DNA of 51,194 nucleotides, taken from positions 1 through 51,194 of the forward strand of contig JAAEPJ010000005.1 of assembly GCA_024222485.1 (NCBI GenBank), read 5' to 3'. This stretch comes from a bacterium (lineage in GTDB: Bacteria; RUG730; JAAEPJ01). The position numbers were made by a program, and so were the translations under genes. This document shows, in pieces, positions 38,277 through 46,987 of the stretch. Position 1 is the first letter of the stretch; the number at the start of each line of letters is the position of its first letter. Under the pieces are notes generated by a model. It was given only the letters and a program-made list of their open reading frames with translations. It had not been told where the DNA came from and ran no database searches.

Positions 38277-39488
38277 ATGGGAAGTCATAAACAGATAAAA
38301 AAAATAGTTTTAGCTTATTCAGGTGGCTTAGATACATCTGTAATTGTAAAATGGTTGATTGATAAATATAGCTGTGAAGTTATTGCCTACTGTGGTGATG
38401 TTGGGCAAGGTGCGGACCTGAGTCCATTAGAGGAGCGTGCTAAAAAAACAGGTGCTTCAAAACTTTTAATTGAAGATTTGAGAGAAGATTTTGCACAAGA
38501 ATATTTACTGCCAGCACTTCAGCTTCATGCATTATATGAAGGTCAATATGATTTAGCAACAGCATTAAACAGACCTCTTATCGCTAAAAGGTTAGTAGAT
38601 TTTGCTTTATCAGAAGGGGCAGATGCGATTGCTCATGGTTGTACAGGCAAAGGGAATGATCAAGTTAGATTTGAGGCGACGATTAATGCACTTGCACCAC
38701 AGTTAACAATTCTTGCACCTGTGCGTGAATGGGAGTTAACCTCTCGTGAGTCTGAAATAGCGTATGCTGAAAAACATAATATTCCTATTGAGATTAGTCA
38801 TGAAAAAATTTATAGTATAGATAAATGTCTTTGGGGAATTAGTATTGAATGTGGGCCATTAGAAGATCCCTATCTGGAGCCGCCAAGAAATACTTATATT
38901 ACAGTTAAGCACCTTGATGAAACACCGGATACGCCAGAATACTTAGAGCTTGACTTTGAAAAAGGTGTGCCACAAAGAATTAATGGTAAGGCATATAGCT
39001 TGGTTGATTTGATTGTTGAGCTGAATAAAGTGGGTGGCAATCATGGTGTTGGGCGTATTGATATGATTGAAAATCGTTTAGTTGGGATTAAGTCTCGCGA
39101 GGTTTATGAGACTCCTGCTGGGAGTATTTTGATTAAAGCGCATAGAGACTTGGAGTCCTTGGTTTTAGATAGAGAAATGCTTCATTACAAGGAAAATCTA
39201 ACCAATAAATTTTCTGAGTTAGTTTATTATGGTTTGTGGTTTTCTACTTTAAGGGAATCAATCGTTGCTTTTAATGATGTTGCACAGCAATATGTTACAG
39301 GGACTGTTAGGCTTAAACTATTTAAGGGGCAGGCAACAGTCGTTGGTCGAAAGTCGAAGAATTCTTTATATCTAGATGAGCTTTCGACTTATGCAGAGCA
39401 TGATAAATTTGACCAGAGTTCCTCAAAAGGTTTTATTGATCTTTGGACTTTGCCACTAAAAGTTGCAGGTCAAGTTAGGAAAAAATGA
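38277..39488 (+). CDS. argG: Argininosuccinate synthase
   Basis: ArgG joins citrulline and aspartate, using ATP, in arginine synthesis. The 403-aa protein has the N-type ATP motif LAYSGGLDTSVIVKWL, GCTGKGNDQVRFE, IDKCLWGISIECG and VGGNHGVGRIDM. A clear AGGAGGGG lies just before the start. No other arg gene is near. It opens a same-strand series argG-panD-cvpA-trmB-metX-metW, of mixed function, spaced 0-70 bp. Confidence 0.97.
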   Translation: MGSHKQIKKIVLAYSGGLDTSVIVKWLIDKYSCEVIAYCGDVGQGADLSPLEERAKKTGASKLLIEDLREDFAQEYLLPALQLHALYEGQYDLATALNRPLIAKRLVDFALSEGADAIAHGCTGKGNDQVRFEATINALAPQLTILAPVREWELTSRESEIAYAEKHNIPIEISHEKIYSIDKCLWGISIECGPLEDPYLEPPRNTYITVKHLDETPDTPEYLELDFEKGVPQRINGKAYSLVDLIVELNKVGGNHGVGRIDMIENRLVGIKSREVYETPAGSILIKAHRDLESLVLDREMLHYKENLTNKFSELVYYGLWFSTLRESIVAFNDVAQQYVTGTVRLKLFKGQATVVGRKSKNSLYLDELSTYAEHDKFDQSSSKGFIDLWTLPLKVAGQVRKK

Positions 39489-39556
39489 TTGATATTTTAA
39501 GAGCTTGTTTTATGCTGAGCGGGGAATATGCTGATTGTGAAAAAAAGGAACAATAA

Positions 39557-39880
39557 ATGTTAAGACACATGGTAAAATCAAAAATTGAGCGAGTAATGTT
39601 AACAGAGACGAATTTAAATTATCAAGGGAGTATTGGTATTGATCCTGATTTTTTAGAACAAGCAGATATTCTAGTCGGCGAAAAAGTTCAAGTTTTGAAT
39701 CTAAATAATGGTGAGCGATTGGAAACTTATGTGATTTTAGAACCGCGTGGCTCTAAAAATATTATTTTATATGGCCCTGCAGCGCGTAAAGGCATGAAAG
39801 GAGACTTAGTTACAATTATTTCATATATGTTAATTGATGATGCCAAAGCACGCGACTATATAATTAAGGTGGTGTCATAA
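39557..39880 (+). CDS. panD: Aspartate 1-decarboxylase proenzyme
   Basis: PanD makes beta-alanine for pantothenate and CoA. The 107-aa proenzyme has the self-cleavage site at G24-S25 (LNYQGSIGID), where S25 becomes the pyruvoyl group, and the conserved K9, R-rich ILEPRGSKNIILYGPAAR motif. Family length and cleavage position match the E. coli enzyme. panBC are not here. Confidence 0.96.
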   Translation: MLRHMVKSKIERVMLTETNLNYQGSIGIDPDFLEQADILVGEKVQVLNLNNGERLETYVILEPRGSKNIILYGPAARKGMKGDLVTIISYMLIDDAKARDYIIKVVS

Positions 39881-39881
39881 C

Positions 39882-40400
39882 TTGGATACATATCATATTG
39901 ATATTATTATTGGAATTCTGGTGATTATTTCTTTATTTTTTGGTATTTACAAGGGGTTTTTACGGATCTTTTTTTATCTTTTAGCTGTTATTTCAGGTGG
40001 TTTTATATCCACGAAGCTTAAGATCTTGCTTGTTGATTATATTCCACCAAATTTATTAGGCACAATTTTGCTTTATGCTTTAACAATTTTGATTATTACA
40101 ATTTTTTTAATTATTATTGGTATTTTAACGGCACAGATATTTACTAAGCACCCATTTTTAAAGGTTATTGATCGGTTGGTAGGCACTTTTTTTTCAGGAT
40201 TTTTGCTGGTGATGTTTTTGGCGTTAATTTACCAAGCTACATATCAGCTTAACCCTCAACTGGTAAATAGTAAAGAAGTGGTTGCTTCAAAAGCGATGCA
40301 GACCATTAATCAGTTTAGCGAAAAAGTTTATCAGAAGCTACCTGAATCTCTACAAAAAAAAATATCGGATATGAAGTTAAACCCATATGCAGTAAAATAG
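39882..40400 (+). CDS. CvpA-family inner membrane protein
   Basis: The 172-aa protein has about four hydrophobic segments, a short GIYKGFLRIFFYLLAV motif in the first pair and a polar tail. This is the CvpA family, whose members influence colicin V production or biofilm formation; the biochemical role is unclear. The start is a TTG right after the panD stop, backed by AGGTGG about 9 bases upstream. Translational coupling with panD is likely. Confidence 0.75.
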   Translation: MDTYHIDIIIGILVIISLFFGIYKGFLRIFFYLLAVISGGFISTKLKILLVDYIPPNLLGTILLYALTILIITIFLIIIGILTAQIFTKHPFLKVIDRLVGTFFSGFLLVMFLALIYQATYQLNPQLVNSKEVVASKAMQTINQFSEKVYQKLPESLQKKISDMKLNPYAVK

Positions 40401-40440
40401 GAAAGCAGACTTTGCTTATCTTAAAATAAGGTCCATTTAG

Positions 40441-41043
40441 ATGCGAGTAAGAACACATGTTAACCCTTTCACTTATATTGAGAGAATGGAAAAAATAGCT
40501 TATGAAAAAATTTTCCCTGATAATAAATTTTTAGATTTTGAGATTGGTTTTGGTCGAGGGGTTTTTGCGAAAAATTATGCCAAATTTAATCCGGATAGAA
40601 ACTTAATTGCCATAGAAATTAGAAAACCTGTGGTTAAATATGTTAAAGAAGAGCTTAAAGATGCGGGTTTAAAAAATTTATATTTATTGCACGGCAAAGC
40701 TGAGATTTGTTTAGAAGATACACTAGCAGATGCCTCACTTGACAGAGTATTTTTGTTCCATCCAGATCCATGGTTAAAACTTAGGCATCATAAAAGGCGT
40801 GTTCTCCAGCATAATTTTTTAGACCTTATTTTTAGGAAATTAAAGGCTGGTGGTCGTCTATATCTTTCGACTGATGTCGAGAATTTGTGGCAAAATATGT
40901 CTAAAACTATTAAGATTCATGGTGAATTTATGAAAGTTGAAGATCAAGAGTTTTGGCAAGAACAATATATTACATACTGGCACGAATACAGTAAACGATC
41001 TGAGCGACCTTTATTTTATGCTGTGTTTAAGAAACAATCATAG
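40441..41043 (+). CDS. trmB: tRNA (guanine-N7)-methyltransferase
   Basis: TrmB methylates G46 of tRNAs using S-adenosylmethionine. The 200-aa protein has FEIGFGRGVFAKN (SAM motif), IAIEIRK, and the family signature HPDPWLKLRHHKRRVL, then LSTDVENLW. Length is typical. The 3' end approaches metX by 25 bp. Confidence 0.95.
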   Translation: MRVRTHVNPFTYIERMEKIAYEKIFPDNKFLDFEIGFGRGVFAKNYAKFNPDRNLIAIEIRKPVVKYVKEELKDAGLKNLYLLHGKAEICLEDTLADASLDRVFLFHPDPWLKLRHHKRRVLQHNFLDLIFRKLKAGGRLYLSTDVENLWQNMSKTIKIHGEFMKVEDQEFWQEQYITYWHEYSKRSERPLFYAVFKKQS

Positions 41044-41068
41044 CTTGGTTACGAGAGAGGAAGATATT

Positions 41069-42181
41069 ATGCAACCTACAACCCATACACAGCATAAAAA
41101 GTTAAATCAGCAGCCGTTTTATTTAGAAAGTGGAGAAAGTCTGCCTTTTGTGCAAGTCGCCTATGAAATCTATGGAACATTGAATGCTGATAAATCGAAT
41201 GCTATTCTTGTCACGCATGCTTTTTCAGGTGATGCAACGGCTGCAGGTTCTTATGATAATAATGAAAATTTTGGTTGGTGGGATAAAATTATTGGTGAAG
41301 GTAAGGCGATTGATACTAAGAAATTTTGTGTAATTTGTACGAATACTTTGGGGGGGTGTCAAGGCACTACTGGACCTATTTTTATTAACCCTGAGATTGG
41401 CACACACTATGGGATGAGTTTTCCTAATATAAGTATTAAAGATATGGTTAATGTCCAGAAAGCATTTTTAGAGCAATTAGGTATTACACAACTTGCTTCC
41501 GTTATTGGCGGGTCAATGGGGGGGATGCAAGCTTTAGAATGGGGCGCTAGTTACCCTCAATTTGTTCAAAGTGTTATCCCTATTGCAACGGCAATGAAAC
41601 ATTCCCCACAGCAAATTGCTTTTAATGAGGTTGCAAGAAAAGCAATTACTCTTGATCCTAATTGGAATAAGGGTAATTATTATGATGCTACAAAGCCTGA
41701 GCTAGGACTTTCTATTGCACGCATGATAGGACATATTACCTATATGAGTGATAAATCAATGGAGTATAAGTTTTCGCGTAGGCAGAAAGAGGGTAGCTTT
41801 GAAGTAGAGAATTATTTGCAATATCAAGGAGATAATTTTGTAAAACGATTTGATGCTAATTCATACCTTTATATCACTAAGGCAATGGATTATTTTGATA
41901 TTTCAGATAGGTTATTTGTTAATGATAATCTTGCTAAGATAAAGTTTTTAGTCGTTGCCTTTTCCTCAGACTGGCTTTATCCTGCTTATCAGTCAGTTGA
42001 TATTGTGAAAAAGCTACATCAACGCTATGTTCCTGTAACATTTTGTAAGATCAATTCAAGCTACGGTCATGATGCATTTTTGCTGGAAACATCTGAGCTG
42101 ACAAAATTAATAAAACCATTTTTAGAAGCAATAATAGGTATTTCAGGAGAGATTATAGCAGACTCTTGTTCTATAGGATAA
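41069..42181 (+). CDS. metX: Homoserine O-acetyltransferase (or succinyltransferase) MetX
   Basis: MetX acylates homoserine for methionine synthesis. The start is ATG 41069 after GAGG; an upstream in-frame ATG at 40937 lies inside trmB and gives a non-homologous leader, so it is rejected. The resulting 370-aa protein is an alpha/beta hydrolase with catalytic S149 in VIGGSMGGMQALEW, an aspartate in SSDWLYP and a histidine in YGHDAFLLE. The metX-metW adjacency is typical of the homoserine acyltransferase pathway. Acetyl versus succinyl donor use is not certain from sequence. Confidence 0.94.
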   Translation: MQPTTHTQHKKLNQQPFYLESGESLPFVQVAYEIYGTLNADKSNAILVTHAFSGDATAAGSYDNNENFGWWDKIIGEGKAIDTKKFCVICTNTLGGCQGTTGPIFINPEIGTHYGMSFPNISIKDMVNVQKAFLEQLGITQLASVIGGSMGGMQALEWGASYPQFVQSVIPIATAMKHSPQQIAFNEVARKAITLDPNWNKGNYYDATKPELGLSIARMIGHITYMSDKSMEYKFSRRQKEGSFEVENYLQYQGDNFVKRFDANSYLYITKAMDYFDISDRLFVNDNLAKIKFLVVAFSSDWLYPAYQSVDIVKKLHQRYVPVTFCKINSSYGHDAFLLETSELTKLIKPFLEAIIGISGEIIADSCSIG

Positions 42182-42185
42182 AATA

Positions 42186-42764
42186 ATGTTAGATAATAAA
42201 ATAATATCAGGTTGGATACCAAAAAATGCTACTGTGCTCGATCTTGGTTGTGGTGAGGGCAGGCTGATGTTTTATCTTAAGCAACAGAATCAGGCTGTTA
42301 TTCATGGTGTAGAAATTTCTGAGCAATGCATTTATAAATGTGTTGGCAAAGGGTTGAGTGTTTTTCACAGTGATATTGAGCATGGTTTGGCTGATTTTCC
42401 GGATAATAGTTTTGATTTTGTGATTTTTTATCAAAGTCTGCAACAGATTAAAAACTTAGATTTTGCTTTAAATGAAGGTTTAAGAGTGGGGAAAAAGGTT
42501 ATTGTGGGTTTTCCTAATTTTGCTTATTATAAATCAAGGGTTGTTTTACTTTTTCAAGGGAAGGCCCCTGTGACTAAAGATTTGCCTTACCGCTGGGATA
42601 ATACACCTAATGTTCATTTTTTTGGGATTCGGGATTTTAAAAGTTTTTGTAAAGATAATAAAATTAAGATAGAGCAAGAAATTGCTGCCTCAGAAAAGAA
42701 AGTCATTAAGTTTATGCCAAACTTAATGGCAGAGCGTGCTTTATTTTTACTTAGTAAAGACTAA
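42186..42764 (+). CDS. metW: Methionine biosynthesis protein MetW
   Basis: MetW is a small SAM-methyltransferase-like protein found beside metX and needed for its activity in several proteobacteria. The 192-aa protein has VLDLGCGEGRLMFYL, the diagnostic HGVEISE, DFVIFYQSLQQI and VGFPNFAYYKSR, and VHFFGIRDF. It starts 4 bp after metX. A long non-coding stretch follows its stop. Confidence 0.94.
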   Translation: MLDNKIISGWIPKNATVLDLGCGEGRLMFYLKQQNQAVIHGVEISEQCIYKCVGKGLSVFHSDIEHGLADFPDNSFDFVIFYQSLQQIKNLDFALNEGLRVGKKVIVGFPNFAYYKSRVVLLFQGKAPVTKDLPYRWDNTPNVHFFGIRDFKSFCKDNKIKIEQEIAASEKKVIKFMPNLMAERALFLLSKD

Positions 42765-42911
42765 GCTAATTATTTGTATCGCTTTTATATCAAGAATTTC
42801 CTTAGTGAAATATTAAAATTATTGATTTTTTATTTTAACTTGTGAGCTAATAATTTTCACTTTCTAAATACCTTTTTATTCCTTATTATTTAAAAATAGT
42901 TTTTTGTTTGG

Positions 42912-42943
42912 TTATTACTAATAACTATGTTGGTTAGTAATAA
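42912..42943. repeat. Inverted repeat downstream of metW
   Basis: TTATTACTAA (42912-42921) and TTAGTAATAA (42934-42943) pair perfectly around a 12-base loop. The arm and loop sizes resemble the repeat at 32658-32687. No U-tract follows. Confidence 0.4.
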
Positions 42944-43004
42944 TTGATTAGTGTTGTTTTTGTAATATGGTTATTTTTTCGATTTTTTTAAATTTATAGT
43001 AACA

Positions 43005-43026
43005 GAATATTTTTAATAAAATATTC
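43005..43026. repeat. Short stem-loop
   Basis: GAATATTTT (43005-43013) and AAAATATTC (43018-43026) form a 9-bp perfect stem with a 4-base loop (TAAT). It precedes the decayed frame and has no U-tract after it. Confidence 0.4.
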
Positions 43027-43040
43027 TAACTTTAATAATT

Positions 43041-43249
43041 AAGGTTGTTGCCAGTGATGGCGTAAAAACAGTTGCAAGTAGTTTTGAGATATCTTAGACA
43101 CACAAAAGTTGACAGTACCAGGTTTAGAATTTGGAGATTTGAGTTTTGAAAGATCTTATGGATCAACAGTTATTGATGATAGTAACAGCGATTTTGAAGT
43201 GCAGTTAGATGGGGAATATGACTTAATAGAAAATGATTTTATGTTTTAA
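43041..43249 (+). pseudogene. Decayed protein-coding remnant, two frames
   Basis: In one frame KVVASDGVKTVASSFEI ends in a stop at 43095-43097. A second frame from 43088 continues LDTQKLTVPGLEFGDLSF and ends at 43249 in an acidic stretch. The two read like one sequence broken by a 1-2-base indel near 43090. The composition (glycine, acidic, beta-type) differs from the AT-rich spacer around it. No start codon or ribosome binding site is visible. I recognise no family. Confidence 0.35.
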
Positions 43250-43299
43250 GGTTTATAACTTATAATGAAACAGTAGCTGCGCTGTTTAGGGTTAATACA

Positions 43300-43331
43300 G
43301 ACAGCAATGCTGTAGCTTCGCTTTTTTTTAT
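43300..43331 (+). terminator. Terminator-like hairpin with T-run
   Basis: ACAGC and GCTGT (near 43301-43313) form a short hairpin followed closely by a run of eight or more T (about 43321-43329). An imperfect direct repeat, GTAGCTGCGCT at about 43271 and GTAGCTTCGCT at about 43312, adds to the structure. It would fit the end of the decayed gene at 43249. Confidence 0.35.
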
Positions 43332-43447
43332 TCTTTGGAATAAAAAAAGTATTAATTACTCATGCAGAACAGTTTTTTGTCGGTAAAAAAGTTGATTTGT
43401 TATTATAATTTTTTTTAATTGAAAAAATTTAAGAGGAGGGCTTGATT

Positions 43448-44296
43448 ATGATTTTTATAGCTATTATAGGGGTTTTTGTTCTTTTTATTATTGGTATTCG
43501 GATTATTAGACCTGTTGAAGTTGGGGTCATTGAGTTTTTAGGTAAGTATTCTAAAACTTTTAAATCTGGTTTCCATTGGATTTTTCCGGGGTTACATCGG
43601 CTCCAAAAAATTAATATTACAGAAAGGCGTGTGGATATTGACCCACAGTCAATCATTACAAAAGATAAGCTAAATGCTGAGGTTGACGGTGTTGTTTACT
43701 TTAAGGTTGTGGATGCTCACCATGCTATTTATAATGTTAATGATTTTAGGTCTTCAGTTCCTTCTCTTGCTAAAACAACATTAAGAGCTGTTATCGGTAA
43801 GATGACTTTAACAGAGGCAAATGAAAATAGAGATAAGATCAATGAAGAAGTAGAAAAAATATTAGATTTAGAAGTTAGTAAATGGGGAATTAATGTTGTA
43901 AGGGTTGAGCTGCAGCGGATAGAACCACCTGAAGATGTCCAGATCGCAATGAACCAAGTTGTTAAAGCAGAAAATGAAAAAATAGCGGCACTTGATTTGG
44001 CAACGGCTATTGAAACGAAAGCCGATGGTGAAAGACGATCAGAGATAAAAAAAGCAGAGGGTATTGCTGCAGGAATTAAGCTAAAAGCAGAAGCAGATGG
44101 TGAGGCAATTAAAGTCGTTAATGAAGCGGCTGAAAAATACTTTGTGGGTAATGCACAGTTATTGAAAAAGTTAGAAACAGTAACAGCATCATTAAAGGAC
44201 AATGCTAAAGTTATTGTGCCAGCTAATAGCGATTTGGTTAATATTATTGGGGATCTAGCAGGTGCCAATATCCCAATCATTAAAAAAGAAAAATAG
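43448..44296 (+). CDS. SPFH/band 7 (stomatin/prohibitin-like) membrane protein
   Basis: Such proteins form oligomeric scaffolds in membrane microdomains and often modulate FtsH or other proteases. The start is ATG 43448, 7 bases after GGAGG; an upstream TTG (43442) is too near. The 282-aa protein has an N-terminal hydrophobic anchor (about 1-18), the SPFH domain with RVDIDPQS and TLRAVIGKMTL, and a C-terminal helical, Ala/Glu-rich coiled-coil (about 165-250) like the stomatin/HflC subset. The usual NfeD partner gene is not adjacent. Confidence 0.9.
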   Translation: MIFIAIIGVFVLFIIGIRIIRPVEVGVIEFLGKYSKTFKSGFHWIFPGLHRLQKINITERRVDIDPQSIITKDKLNAEVDGVVYFKVVDAHHAIYNVNDFRSSVPSLAKTTLRAVIGKMTLTEANENRDKINEEVEKILDLEVSKWGINVVRVELQRIEPPEDVQIAMNQVVKAENEKIAALDLATAIETKADGERRSEIKKAEGIAAGIKLKAEADGEAIKVVNEAAEKYFVGNAQLLKKLETVTASLKDNAKVIVPANSDLVNIIGDLAGANIPIIKKEK

Positions 44297-44450
44297 TTGA
44301 AGACTTTGATATTCCTAAAAGAAGTGCAGAACTATGCTTCAATAGCTATCAAGTTTTTTTAAATAGTTATGGTTTATTGTCTTTATTATCTTTACTTGTC
44401 TTATACTTTTAAATCCTGAAAATTTTATTCTGATTTGAATAAAAATAAAT

Positions 44451-45155
44451 TTATTTTTTAGGTTTTAGGAGATATAAATAGCAAGCAGCGGATAAGCCGG
44501 CTGATCCAAAAACCATACACATAACCATGATTTGATATCTTGCTGCAATTATGGGAGAAATGCCGGACAAGATTTGCCCTGTCATCATGCCGGGGATTGA
44601 GACAAGTCCTACGGCAAAAAGCGAGTTAACAGAGGGGATAAGTGCGGCTTTAAACGCTATTTTTCGCGATTTGAGGTAGTCCAGATGATGGACACTTTCT
44701 GCATGGAAGCGTTCTGCTGCAAGACTGACGCTGTTCATACAGTTTGCAAATATCATGCCTGCTAAGGGGATTATATAGCGTGGTGAATACCAAGGGGTAA
44801 GATCAAGGACTTTTTGGCTTACGATAAATAGGGTGAACCCGCCACCGATGAGAATAGCGATGAATGCATTTTTATATAATTTTTTGCGTTCTTTTTTTAT
44901 TGTCCGTAAAGAAATCCAGCTTGAAGTTATGATCATAAGTAAAAAGATTGCCATAACGATCCAAGGGTTATTCGATTCGAAGATGGTCGTTAAGAAATAG
45001 CCGATGATTAATAGTTGGCTAAGCATCCTGAGTACTGCATGTATGCTTGTTTTTATTTTGAGGGACCATTTTATTAAAATTCCCATGACCAAGAGTACGG
45101 GAATGAAAGCAATTAAAATTTTAATAAATGATAGTGTTTGTATGGAATTATTCAT
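44451..45155 (-). CDS. fetB: FetB-type ABC exporter permease (UPF0014)
   Basis: FetB pairs with the ATPase FetA to export iron in E. coli. The protein has about seven hydrophobic segments and the family motifs RMLSQLLIIGYFLTTIFE, PLAGMIFANCMNSVSLAAER and LVSIPGMMTGQILSG. An upstream in-frame ATG at 45218 gives an unlikely leader, so I prefer 45155 (234 aa). No fetA is adjacent, so it may be an orphan or have its ATPase elsewhere. It converges with the SPFH gene and shares the 155-bp gap between them. Confidence 0.8.
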   Translation of the reverse strand: MNNSIQTLSFIKILIAFIPVLLVMGILIKWSLKIKTSIHAVLRMLSQLLIIGYFLTTIFESNNPWIVMAIFLLMIITSSWISLRTIKKERKKLYKNAFIAILIGGGFTLFIVSQKVLDLTPWYSPRYIIPLAGMIFANCMNSVSLAAERFHAESVHHLDYLKSRKIAFKAALIPSVNSLFAVGLVSIPGMMTGQILSGISPIIAARYQIMVMCMVFGSAGLSAACYLYLLKPKK

Positions 45156-45212
45156 AGTGAGTATTGTAACACATTTATTTGTTTTTATATCAAGAAAAAA
45201 AACAATAAAGTA

Positions 45213-45241
45213 TTGCATTTTTTTTGTAATTAAGCTATATT
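45213..45241 (+). promoter_or_regulatory. Possible rpsB promoter
   Basis: TTGCAT (45213-45218) and TATATT (45236-45241) are spaced 17 bp, about 100 bp before rpsB. The -10 is good and the -35 is poor. Confidence 0.45.
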
Positions 45242-45341
45242 ATTTAGAATTTTTGTCTAGTGACGGAAAAATTCACAAAATGTGTAGGTTTTAAGAGAGA
45301 AAAGCTTAAGACTCAAACAAATTTATAAGGAGATTTTGGTA

Positions 45342-46214
45342 ATGGCAAATATTACTATGAAAAATTTGTTGGAAGCAGGTGTTCATTTTGGACATCAAAC
45401 AAGAAGATGGAACCCTAAAATGGATAAACATATTTTTGGTTCTAGGAATAATATTCATATTATTGATCTTCAACAGACAGTGAGATGTTTAAAAGAGGCA
45501 TATCGATATTTAAAAGAAGAGGCTGCTTTAGGCAAGACTTTTTTATTTGTTGGAACAAAAAGACAGGCACAGGACTCTATTAAAGATCAAGCTGAAAAAA
45601 GCGGTATGTATTATATTAATTATAGATGGCTTGGTGGCACGCTTACTAACTTTGAAACAATCAAAAATAGTATTAAGAGGCTTACTTACCTTGAGGATTT
45701 AAAAAATAGTTCTACTTGGGATAAGTTAAGTAAAAAAGAAGTGGCAAGGCTTACGAAAGAATACCAAAAATTAGAAAAAACTCTATGTGGGATTAAAGAT
45801 ATGCCTAGGTTGCCTGAAATTGCGATTATTATTGATCCAGAGAATGAAATGACAGCGGTTAAGGAATGTCGCAAACTTAATATTCCTATTGTATCTATTC
45901 TTGATACAGATTGTAATCCTGATGTAATTGATGTTGGTGTGCCTGGGAATGATGACGCAATCCGTGCGATCAGACTTTTTCTTTCTATTTTTACGGACGC
46001 AATCAATGAGGGTAAAGAGATTTACACTAAAGTTGATGAAACGCCAGAAAAGGAAAGTACTCCGGAAGAAGTAGTTGTAGCAGAAATCAAAGCGGATGCA
46101 AAACCTCAGGAAGAAAAAAAAGTAATAAAAGATACAAAAACTGAAAAAGAAGTCACTCAAAATAAAAAGGCATCGACAAAAGCTAAAGTAGTTAAGAAAT
46201 CTGAGATAAAATAG
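45342..46214 (+). CDS. rpsB: 30S ribosomal protein S2 with long C-terminal tail
   Basis: S2 is required for assembly of the small subunit and recruits S1. The start is ATG 45342 with AAGGAG 9 bases upstream; a TTG two codons earlier is not preferred. The 290-aa protein has [36 protein letters not shown] and [14 protein letters not shown]. After about residue 228 it carries an extra Lys/Glu-rich tail of about 60 residues, longer than the E. coli 241-aa form. It heads the rpsB-tsf-pyrH-frr series. Confidence 0.97.
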   Translation: MANITMKNLLEAGVHFGHQTRRWNPKMDKHIFGSRNNIHIIDLQQTVRCLKEAYRYLKEEAALGKTFLFVGTKRQAQDSIKDQAEKSGMYYINYRWLGGTLTNFETIKNSIKRLTYLEDLKNSSTWDKLSKKEVARLTKEYQKLEKTLCGIKDMPRLPEIAIIIDPENEMTAVKECRKLNIPIVSILDTDCNPDVIDVGVPGNDDAIRAIRLFLSIFTDAINEGKEIYTKVDETPEKESTPEEVVVAEIKADAKPQEEKKVIKDTKTEKEVTQNKKASTKAKVVKKSEIK

Positions 46215-46290
46215 TTTGTGTGAAGAAGAGTCAGCGTCGTATACTTAAGATCTGAGATATTTTGTCGCCAAAGATAAGAGGAGAAATAAC

Positions 46291-46884
46291 ATGACAATTA
46301 AAGCAAGTGATGTACAGGCATTAAGAGAACTCACTAATGTTGGTATGATGGATTGTAAAAAAGCATTACAGGAAACGAGTGGAGATATTGAAAAAGCTGT
46401 TATAATTTTAAGAGAAAAAGGTATTGCAAAAGCTGCAAAAAGAGCTGGGCGAGAGGCTAAGGAAGGCTTGGTTTACTCTTATATTCACCCAGGGGGAAAA
46501 CTAGGTGTTTTGATTGAAGTTAATTGTGAGACTGATTTTGTTGCCAAGAATGAAGACTTTATTCAGCTTGTGAAAGATCTTGCGATGCAAGTTGCAGCAG
46601 CAGCACCTCAATATATTGCTAAAGAAGAGGTTCCATCTGAGATAATTGATGCGGAGATGGCTATTGCCAAAAAACAGCTCGAAACTGAAGGAAAACCTGC
46701 TAATATTATTGAGAAAATTATCCCCGGAAAAATTGCTAAATACCATTCGGAGATTTGTTTGCTTGAGCAAAATTCTGTTAAAGATTCTTCCGTTAAGATG
46801 GGTACAATGTTTGATGATTTTAGATCAAAGATAGGTGAGAAGGTGGTTATACGAAGATTCGTACGCTATGAACTAGGAAACTAG
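46291..46884 (+). CDS. tsf: Elongation factor Ts, short form
   Basis: EF-Ts exchanges GDP for GTP on EF-Tu. The 197-aa protein has the N-terminal UBA-like domain (about 1-55, [19 protein letters not shown]), and one core subdomain with [15 protein letters not shown]. It lacks the long second half of the 283-aa E. coli protein, matching the short forms of some other bacteria. AGGAG precedes the ATG. A strong terminator follows. Confidence 0.95.
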   Translation: MTIKASDVQALRELTNVGMMDCKKALQETSGDIEKAVIILREKGIAKAAKRAGREAKEGLVYSYIHPGGKLGVLIEVNCETDFVAKNEDFIQLVKDLAMQVAAAAPQYIAKEEVPSEIIDAEMAIAKKQLETEGKPANIIEKIIPGKIAKYHSEICLLEQNSVKDSSVKMGTMFDDFRSKIGEKVVIRRFVRYELGN

Positions 46885-46892
46885 TAGATTTG

Positions 46893-46930
46893 AAAGCAGG
46901 AAGCTTTAAAAGCTCTCCTGCTTTTTTTTT
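46893..46930 (+). terminator. Rho-independent terminator after tsf
   Basis: AAAGCAGGA (46893-46901) and TCCTGCTTT (46916-46924) form a strong stem, with an inner AGCTTT/AAAGCT extension, followed by a run of T to 46930. It separates tsf from pyrH in an otherwise standard operon. Confidence 0.85.
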
Positions 46931-46987
46931 GGCATTAGCAGGTTTAAGTGACGGTGAGATTATTAATAAGTTTTAAAAGAGGGAAGT

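Larger units (their letters stand above)
42765..43447. other. 683-bp region without an intact gene; hairpins and a decayed frame
   Basis: This stretch holds two hairpins (42912-42943 and 43005-43026), a decayed protein-like segment (43041-43249) and a terminator-like repeat pair (43265-43331). No intact gene with a ribosome binding site is seen. It separates metW from the SPFH gene. Promoter elements for the latter are probably near its 3' end. Confidence 0.6.

Noticed and set aside
40937-41068. Long N-terminal extension of MetX starting in trmB
   Set aside because: The extension has no MetX homology and overlaps a real gene. GAGG before 41069 gives the normal start.
491-43120. The 13-base match GACACACAAAAGT, shared by the mini-ORF (minus, near 520) and the decayed frame (plus, near 43097), with similar DTQKxT peptides
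   Set aside because: Only 13 bases agree and the sequence on either side does not, so chance in AT-rich DNA is likely. Noted as a weak clue only.
43729-44280. Reverse-strand open frame of 183 codons inside the SPFH gene
   Set aside because: It is antisense to a well-supported gene, with no ribosome site or family motif.
45686-46160. Antisense open frames within rpsB
   Set aside because: They overlap the conserved S2 gene and show low-complexity, unlike real proteins.
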